From the NCBI RefSeq assembly GCF_002127325.2, contig NC_035433.2:122046088-122110087 (forward strand): a stretch of DNA of 64,000 bases, given 5' to 3'. Source of the DNA: Helianthus annuus. Its lineage: Eukaryota; Streptophyta; Magnoliopsida; Asterales; Asteraceae. The notes beneath the pieces were generated by a model. It searched no databases, was not told the DNA's origin, and saw nothing but the letters and a program-made list of their open reading frames with translations. Of this stretch, positions 57,946 through 64,000 are shown one piece after another. Made by a program: the position numbers and the translations under genes. How positions within the stretch are numbered: the stretch's first letter is position 1; each line of letters starts with the position of its first letter.

Positions 57946-57957
57946 GCTCTGATACCA
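57946..57957 (-). other. Primer-binding site (tRNA-iMet) of element 3
   Basis: Minus strand TGGTATCAGAGC two bases after the 5' LTR end. Confidence 0.93.
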
Positions 57958-57959
57958 CT

Positions 57960-58389
57960 TGTAGGATCGGTTTCAGACCCGAACGAGTCGATCAGAAGAG
58001 TTTATCTCTAAACGAACGGCGGAAACAGACGTGTAGAGGTCAATTCAGCTAGATTTACTCTTTAAACTGTTGTATGATTGATTTCGTAACGTTTTACAAC
58101 CTGACGACACTTCGGCAGCACTTCGTTGCTCTAGCCGGAAAGTTACACATGTGAAAGTTTGAAACCTATTTATACTAATTGACCCCTCCGTTTGAAACAC
58201 TTTCAAACGGACAGGAACTTTCAAACGGACAGACATTTCAAACGGACAGGACATTTCAAACTTTCAGCTGTTTCAAACTTTCAGCAGTTTCAAACTTTCA
58301 GCTTCAAACTTTCAGCTTCAAACTTTCAGCTTCAAGTTAGTAAACCGAGACTCGATATAAGACGTAGACAACAGATGAATGCACCAACA
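57960..58389 (-). repeat. 5' LTR of element 3
   Basis: 430 bp. TATA box on the minus strand (TATAAATAGG, 58165-58174). Confidence 0.95.
58188..58337 (-). repeat. U3 motif array of element 3 with inverted copy at the TATA box
   Basis: Three TTTCAAACGGACAG units (plus map) and several decayed TTTCAAACTTTCAGC units. Nearest the TATA box CCGTTTGAAA, CAC, TTTCAAACGG form a perfect 10-bp stem at 58188-58210. Confidence 0.93.
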
Positions 58390-58394
58390 ATAAG

Positions 58395-59920
58395 CTTGCC
58401 AAGCGATCAATCCTCCTCCTTTTTAACTATATACCTTTGTAAATATCAAGAGGACTTTTTGGGTGAAGAGTTAGGCTTGGGCTAAAGGTGGGTGGTTGGG
58501 TTAGTGGTTAGTAAAAGGGCGAAAAAGCGTAAAAAGCGTCGGTTTTCGTAAAACACTTTGTTTTAGTGACTTTTTATTTCGAAATATTTCTCCAAACAAG
58601 CTTTCGTTTTAATAGCTTTGTTTGTTTTTTTTCTAACTTCATCATTTTTTTAGTCACACGAAAAACCGAGCTTGTTACTAAAATAAAGGGTGAAAATAAA
58701 AAGGGTTTTTTGGTGGGTAAAAAGGTTTTAGGGTAAAGAAATGAAAGGTTTAGGCTCAAAGGGGTTAACTAGGGGTATTTTGGGTAGGTGATAAAAAAAA
58801 TTGAAAAGTAATGGTGTAGAAAGAAAAATGGTTAGTCCTAATGCCTCCATCATTTACTTACTTGGGTTTAAGTTGGTAAAGACCGGGAGTGAATCGTCGT
58901 GGCAAGTTCTAGAGTCGTAAGAACCAAGCGGCTATTCACACAAGAAACGAAAAATAAGCATTTAGTCTAAAGATGTAAATTTGTATGCTCAATAAAGGCT
59001 CAAAACTCACTTTTGTGGGAATGGGTTTTTATGTGATCAAGTATATATAATCAAATTTTAACTAAGCTTGTCATGCCGATTCATAATTTTCTAATGTTGG
59101 TTCTTGTTATCACGACGCTCTCGGTTGTAAAATTGTAAAAATATAACCTTATTAATCTTAGGATTCCTAACTTAAACTTTAGACAAGTAAAAAAATTGAA
59201 ACTTTTTTGAAAAAAATTTGGGGTGTTTAGCGGTTCCAATAGAGTTTTGTGTAAGGCTTGTTATTAGGACTTGCAAAATTTCAAGGTTTTAGCTTCCCCC
59301 CCACACTTAAATTACACATTGTCCTCAATGTGTCCCAAAAATAAATTTTTAGGTTGATTGGATGTATAATGTGGTGTTAAAAAGCAAACATTTATGTTAC
59401 TGGCAGTCTGGACACGACCCCGTGGGGACCGGACACGGCCCCGTGTTCAGGTGCCAGTAACAAAAATTAAAGAAATGAGACAGAAGCCTGGACACGGGGG
59501 CGTGTCTAGTGAACACGTCCCGTGTCCAGTTACCTGAACTGGGCGTTTTCTGCAGGGGGTTCAGCACGGGGCCGTGTTGGTTGGACACGGCCCGTGTTGA
59601 ACCTTCTGTAACAGAGAAATTTGTGTCGGGTTGCCTTGTTCTTGTGCATGGGGCCAGTTTTCTCGTTCCCCTTTTCATCCTTTACCACCATGAGTATGTT
59701 TTATTTATTATGAACCATCAAACTTTAAAAACCATCATTTCATTGCAACCATAGAGAGATACATATAATTCCTAAATAAAATAAAAATTTAACTAAATAG
59801 GTCAGGAGATATACGAGGTTATCATAAAGGGTTCTACTTTTTAAGAAAATTTCGAGAGTAGTCTCCCGATATAGTAGGACCTTCGGCCGATGGTTCCCTA
59901 GATGTCGTTTAAAGCCATTC
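58395..59920 (-). other. Non-coding internal region of element 4
   Basis: No credible gene. Holds a second polypurine-like AAGTGTGGGGGGAAG near 59295-59310 (minus) and several copies of the CACGGCCCCGTG motif at about 59408-59600. Confidence 0.55.
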
Positions 59921-59922
59921 TT

Positions 59923-60342
59923 CTATCTCCCTGGAAGGAAGAAGGCAGCTTCATTTTCCTCAGCAACTTGCGGCTGAGGGGGCACATTCACCGGGACTCC
60001 TTGCACCACCCTTTGCGGAGGCTCAGGGTGCATGGCGTACCATTCGGCCGGAATGATGACTTCGGGCACCACGTTCCACGCCCTTTGGGTTATCACAGGC
60101 ACCAAGGGCGGGGAGGAGAGAAGGTTTAACCTCTGGTGCAAGAGGTTCACCTCTCGGAGACAACCCTCCAGTCCCACCGTCAGATGGTTGATACGGTCCA
60201 CTAACGCTTCCTCCACTCCCGTCATTTCATCAATAGCCTCCCTTAGGGCGTAAACATAGTTTACAATAGAGTCTTCTGCTGTTGATGACCTCCTCCCGTG
60301 TCGGTTACCTCTTGAAGATGATCCGCTTGTTCTGCTGGCCAT
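59923..60342 (-). CDS. Element 4 accessory Gag-like protein, 139 aa
   Basis: ATG at 60342 starts MASRTSGSSSRGNRHGRRSS, a basic Ser/Arg-rich head. A heptad-like helix follows (YALREAIDEMTGVEEALVDRI ... LHQRLNLL), then a Pro-rich tail (PPQRVVQGVPVNVPPQPQ). No named domain is recognised. It lies downstream of the zinc-knuckle frame on the same strand, so it may be a second part of the element's gag region. The frame is intact. Confidence 0.55.
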   Translation of the reverse strand: MASRTSGSSSRGNRHGRRSSTAEDSIVNYVYALREAIDEMTGVEEALVDRINHLTVGLEGCLREVNLLHQRLNLLSSPPLVPVITQRAWNVVPEVIIPAEWYAMHPEPPQRVVQGVPVNVPPQPQVAEENEAAFFLPGR

Positions 60343-60958
60343 TTTCTGTGAAAGAAACCGAAGAAAGCTAAATTTTTACAAAACAGTACCTCGGACACGG
60401 CCCCGTGCTCGCTGAGCACGGCCCCGTGTCCATTTGTCTGCAGGATTTTAGGCTAAAGATTCTTGGAGTTTTAAATTATTTTCATGATTTTTACTGTGTT
60501 TTAAGCTTAGATAATTTAAAACAAAGTTATACAACTAACTTTAAACAAGAATCCTTAGCAAATAATCTTACAAACTTCACATAGAGGGTTGGAATCATGG
60601 AGTTTCCAAGCTTCCATGGAGGAAATGTTGAAAAAATTTTGAAAGAAGAGGAAATAAATGAAAGTGGAAGGGACAAGATGGTCCTTGGGAACCTTCTTTT
60701 AGCACTTACCTAGGATGGTATGAGTGAAGATCCCAGGAATCTCGGTCTAGTGAAGTGGTCAAAAATGAGCAGGAATCAGGCTACATTTAAAGAAAACGAC
60801 AGCGCACTGGACACGGCCCCGTGTTCGCTGGACACTGCCCCGTGTGCAGAGGAAATCCTGACACATTTTGTCCGTATTCTGACAAAATCAGCAGAGAATC
60901 TTTTAGGTGAGCACGGAGGCGTGTTGACCTGGACACGGCCCCGTGTCTGGAGGCTGTC

Positions 60959-61627
60959 TTATGGAGTTTTGTTACTCCTAAGGATTTCATTGATATCGGG
61001 TGGTTCCTTACTGGATGGAACAACCCCAAAGTGCCTGAGATACCTTAATTGTCCTAGACTAAGACGAGAACGCAAGAGGTTGTCGGTGAGGGTAATTCCT
61101 ATTTTTAATCTAGGTGGACAAGTCCAACCCTTTTCCGGGCTCTCGTTAAAGAAGGTGTATGCCGAATCGCTCAGGTCTATGTATGCACCGAACGAAGTCG
61201 ATGGAGAGTCCTTCACGGCACAATCGGCACAGGGACGACTATCGTCCAAGTCTTTGCTAGGTATGAAGGTATTTTCGGGAGCAACGAGGTCGTCGGAATG
61301 CGGTTCCAACATTTCTTCATGGTCATCGTCTTGGGGCGGATCAATAAAATCCTTCCTAAGTTCTTTTGACCAATTTAGAATTAGTTCTTCTAGTTGAAAT
61401 AACTCATCAAGGAGCATTTCCCCTAGAATATCTGGCTGGACGCATTCGAGGGAGAGATAGTGCTTATTTTTACTTTCGCCCCTCTTAAGGTTATAAGGAA
61501 TTGGTGGGTCTATATAGTGGGGCCTATAATTTAGAAAGTAACATTTTAATTCTTCATGTTCGCCTCCACATAATTGACACCACGTACCATAAGAGTGTCG
61601 AAAGTAAAAAGAATTACTATCACTCAT
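60959..61627 (-). CDS. Element 4 Gag-like protein with zinc knuckle, 222 aa
   Basis: ATG at 61627 starts MSDSNSFYFRHSYGTW. The open frame extends further upstream, but that part only translates the motif array, so this ATG is chosen. Near residues 18-30 CQLCGGEHEELKC has CX2CX3HX4C spacing, one residue shorter than a standard retroviral-type knuckle. Then come an acidic middle (DDDHEEMLEPHSDD) and a C-terminal SPEKGWTCPPRLKIGI and LGQLRYLRHFGVVP region. It begins about 290 bp after the primer site, where gag is expected. A truncated copy is at 49145-49336. Function as RNA-binding Gag is inferred. Confidence 0.65.
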   Translation of the reverse strand: MSDSNSFYFRHSYGTWCQLCGGEHEELKCYFLNYRPHYIDPPIPYNLKRGESKNKHYLSLECVQPDILGEMLLDELFQLEELILNWSKELRKDFIDPPQDDDHEEMLEPHSDDLVAPENTFIPSKDLDDSRPCADCAVKDSPSTSFGAYIDLSDSAYTFFNESPEKGWTCPPRLKIGITLTDNLLRSRLSLGQLRYLRHFGVVPSSKEPPDINEILRSNKTP

Positions 61628-61688
61628 GTTTATGTCAGAAATTACCAACCGCCGGGATCTAACGGTTCTGTTTTCAGTAAGAGAATCT

Positions 61689-61820
61689 TTGGGCACGGGG
61701 GCGTGTTGAGTGAACACGGCCCCGTGTTCAGCTTACTGTCTGACTTAAAACAGGATTGCCAGTTCCAATGATTGAGCACGGCCCCGTGTTCAGCGGGCAC
61801 GGCCCGTGCTGAGCTCTGCA
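61689..61820 (-). repeat. Leader motif array of element 4
   Basis: Three to four copies of GGGCACGG(G/C)(C/G)CCGTGTT(G/C)AG between primer site and gag start, the same motif as in its LTR. More copies lie downstream at about 60395-60430, 60808-60845 and 60910-60945. The left truncated copy has the same at 49398-49520. Confidence 0.9.
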
Positions 61821-61913
61821 GAAGCTGAAAAACTAAAAAAAATCCTAAAAAATAAAAAGAAAAATAAAAATATGATTAGGCCGTTGATTCCTAACTTTCT
61901 TAAAATCCTTGTG

Positions 61914-61931
61914 TCCCCGGCAGCGGCGCCA
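61914..61931 (-). other. Primer-binding site of element 4
   Basis: Minus strand TGGCGCCGCTGCCGGGGA, six bases from the LTR end; the form used by Athila/Tat-type Gypsy elements (tRNA-Asp-like, from memory). Confidence 0.85.
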
Positions 61932-61937
61932 AAAACT

Positions 61938-63630
61938 TGATGTGCGTTAGGTGTAATATATTTTTGATGTATATTTTAAGCCCTTTTTACACTTTTAGCC
62001 AAGTTTTAAATTTATAAAACACGATATTTACTAACACTAAACACACATATGGGCAAGTGCACCCATCGTGGACGTAGTATAGTGTTGGTAAGATACCGAG
62101 GTCGTCCAAGGACACAAGAGCTTTTAGTACCGGTTTATCCTCAACGTCTAACCAAATCAAAAAGTTAGAAAAAGTTTTAAACTAAGAAAATAAAAACTAA
62201 CTAAATGCTGAAAAATAAAAATAAAATAAAAACAGATAGACAAGACGAATCACTTGGATCCGACTCGTGTATTAGTATAACCTTTGATTATTTTCGCACT
62301 TTTGCACTTGTTTAAGAGATTATCTTAGTTATTGTAGTAGGCCCCTCTTTTGAAGGCGACGTTACCCTCAACCCAGTAGTTTGAGTCAGCAAGGATACAA
62401 TCCTAAAGGGTTGGATTATTGGAAGATAATGAATTAAGTTATTAATGCAAATTATGGTAGGCCCCGCTTTTGGCGGTGACGTTACCCTCGACTAAGTAGT
62501 CTGAGTCAGCAGGGATACAGTCCTAAATAGCCGGGTTATAGTATTAATAGTAGTTAACTTATGAGGGGGTCAAAGAGTTTGGATCCCCGCCATCCAATAC
62601 CTATGGGCATTGAAGGATATCCTACTAAATTTGACCCAGGTCCCTTGCAGGACCTCTAAACGCTGAACAAGGGCAAGACCCTTACCAAACCGTTCCCTTA
62701 ACCCCCGACCAGGTAGCCAACATACCTCCATATAGACCGTGGAGATATGAATGGTGAAAATCTTTTATTTTATATAGACAGTAAAATAATGCCAAGACAC
62801 CACGGACAAACGATAAGGAAAGATCACCTTCAACATAAGCAACTAGTTATTAAAGTTATTAATACAAAACCAAATAAAAAGTGCAAAAGATTAAAAATAA
62901 AAAGTATTATACTAAACACTTGTCTTCACCAAGTGATGTAAGAGACTTAGGCAAACATGGCCTTGATTGTCAAGAACTCTTACGATCAATCTTGGATCCC
63001 GAGACGACTCACACACTCTATGATGGACAATGGATGATGGTGGTGGATGATGGTGTTGTGATGGTGGTGGGTGGTGGATGAAGTGTGAGAGAGGTGGTGT
63101 GCCAAGGGATGAGTTGAAATGAAACCAAGCACTCCTATTTATAGGCTGAACAGAAGGCTAGGCATGGCCCCGTGTCCGCTGGACACGCCCCCGTGCCCGT
63201 CTGACACTCTCTCTCTTCATTGATTGTAATTCGTAATTACAATTAATGCGCCTGCTGTACTTTCGCCACGCCCCCGTGCTCATTGGACACGGCCCCGTGG
63301 TGGGCAATAGAAGCTTCTATAGGTTTGTCTTTTCTGCTGCTTCTTGGGCACGGCCCCGTGCTGGCTGAGCACGGGGCGTGTTCAGTCTTCTGACTTCTCT
63401 TTTCTGCTTGGGAGGATGCCGTTGAGGGGTCGGGCAATCCACTTTTGTTCCTTTTCTTGTATTTATGTTAGAATTAGTTGTCTTTTTGCTTCTTTTGTGA
63501 ATTTGAGCTCATTTTATCCTGAAAATACAAAAGGAAGACAAAAACACTCTTTTTCCAACATTAGTACTTAAAAAGGGTTAGTTTTATGCCTTAATTGATG
63601 TAATTTATATGTTGCATTTTACACATATCA
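61938..63630 (-). repeat. LTR of element 4 (right copy, 5' LTR)
   Basis: 1693 bp, TATA box CCTATAAATAGG on the minus strand at 63134-63145. Minus-strand ends TGATATGTG and GCACATCA. Confidence 0.92.
63161..63388 (-). repeat. U3 motif array of element 4
   Basis: Seven to eight (G)(G/C)ACACGGCCCCGTG-type units, near-palindromic (CACGG and CCGTG arms around CC), in the 240 bp upstream of the TATA box on the minus strand. Confidence 0.9.
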
Positions 63631-64000
63631 CAGATCCAAACGATCCAACTTGGCAAGATGAAGGGTCCTCAGTTTTCAACCGCTTGCAGAAGAACCATGA
63701 ATACTATAAGCCGAGTCAGCACATCGGATACAGCGAAGAAGCAGAGCAAGACTTCCGCCTCGCCTATCGACCAGCTAAAACTGCAGAACATTCAAAGTTT
63801 ATCCCAAAGATTGCTCTAGCCCCGCTATCGAAAGAAAAATTGCCTCCAACAGTCGGAAAGTTTAATGGTCTAACTGATCCTGACGATCATGTCAGAGTAT
63901 TCACAAGCGTCGGTTGCATGGGAGGATGGAACATGCCTATGTGGTGCCATCTGTTTATCCAAACTTACACAGGAGCTGCTCGCGCCTGGTTCGACAGCCT
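63631..64000 (+). pseudogene. Gypsy gag capsid core, continuing past the window end
   Basis: Frame from 63633 reads DPNDPTWQDEGSSVFNRLQ, later LPPTVGKFNGLTDPDDHV and GAARAWFDSL: the plant Retrotrans_gag core (P-x-x-G-x-F-x-G-x-x-D-P and GAAR-WF). It is the downstream half of the gene that starts at 48616, separated by 14.6 kb of element 4. Runs off the window. Confidence 0.85.

Larger units (their letters stand above)
51686..58389 (-). mobile_element. Element 3: gag-only Copia/Sirevirus-like LTR retrotransposon
   Basis: 6704 bp, LTRs 51686-52132 (447 bp) and 57960-58389 (430 bp), TSD ATAAG at 51681-51685 and 58390-58394. The LTRs differ by about three bases plus one 17-bp motif unit, so this is the youngest of the three. 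Minus-strand order: 5' LTR, iMet primer site, leader array, Gag-like gene, conserved 3' domain, polypurine tracts, 3' LTR. No polymerase. Nested in element 4. Confidence 0.93.
49020..63630 (-). mobile_element. Element 4: minus-strand Gypsy element, tandem-type, hosting element 3
   Basis: Order on the minus strand: LTR (61938-63630), primer site (61914-61931), leader and gag-like frames, element 3 insertion, polypurine tract (51340-51353), LTR (49647-51339), then a second primer site and leader (49020-49646) without its own end. The two LTR-plus-leader blocks align without net length change over 2.3 kb (offset 12291). Own internal DNA is only about 3.9 kb, with no polymerase. Confidence 0.85.

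Noticed and set aside
61625..61717. Extended N-terminus of the element 4 Gag frame to 61717
   Set aside because: It has no ATG at the far end and only translates the CACGGCCCCGTG motif array.
49003..63635. CAGAT as a 5-bp TSD of element 4 (49003-49007 and 63631-63635)
   Set aside because: The left end of the block is internal leader, not an LTR end, and joining there would put gag out of frame; chance match is likely.

Overview
Plant nuclear DNA, almost certainly from a large, repeat-rich Asteraceae-type genome (inferred from the transposon families and overall style; not proven). The window holds one convincing host gene, a class-A GATA transcription factor at 40370-43160, set in nested transposable elements. 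No tRNA, rRNA, organellar insert or CRISPR array is visible.

Layout. 1-3227 is a long Gypsy-type LTR. 3268-10745 and 10995-18018 are two complete LTR elements of Copia/Sirevirus style (elements 1 and 2), each with perfect 5-bp target-site duplications (TSDs), a tRNA-iMet primer site and repeated polypurine tracts. They lie in the 3' tail of a Gypsy element whose 3' LTR is 18291-20138. 20139-22340 is a minus-strand Gypsy remnant. 22646-23530 is a broken PIF/Harbinger ORF1 gene. 24665-25344 is a solo-like Gypsy LTR. 25345-33700 is AT-rich with MITEs and two copies of a 1.4-kb repeat. 33706-38106 is a Tourist-like element carrying a 2.8-kb Mutator-like element (full of a ~190-bp minisatellite, itself hit by a hAT MITE), two nested PIF MITEs and a retroposon. 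Two foldback elements precede the GATA gene. A SINE with a 22-bp TSD, a 1.75-kb hAT element and a BED zinc-finger scrap follow it. From 47597 to the end a plus-strand Gypsy element has its gag split by a minus-strand Gypsy element with 1.7-kb LTRs (element 4), which in turn contains a third Sirevirus-like element (element 3, 51686-58389, minus).

The most interesting signals come from elements 1-4. Elements 1-3 each encode only a long Gag-like protein (zinc knuckles plus coiled coil) and no protease, integrase or reverse transcriptase, so they look like stable gag-only parasites that must borrow a polymerase. Each element carries its own short motif as an array directly upstream of the LTR TATA box, and the same motif again as an array in the leader between primer site and gag. 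The motif differs in each element, while the architecture is shared, even with the unrelated Gypsy element 4. Elements 1-3 also share a non-coding 3' domain with a 16-bp hairpin whose arms show paired compensatory changes, which suggests a conserved RNA structure.
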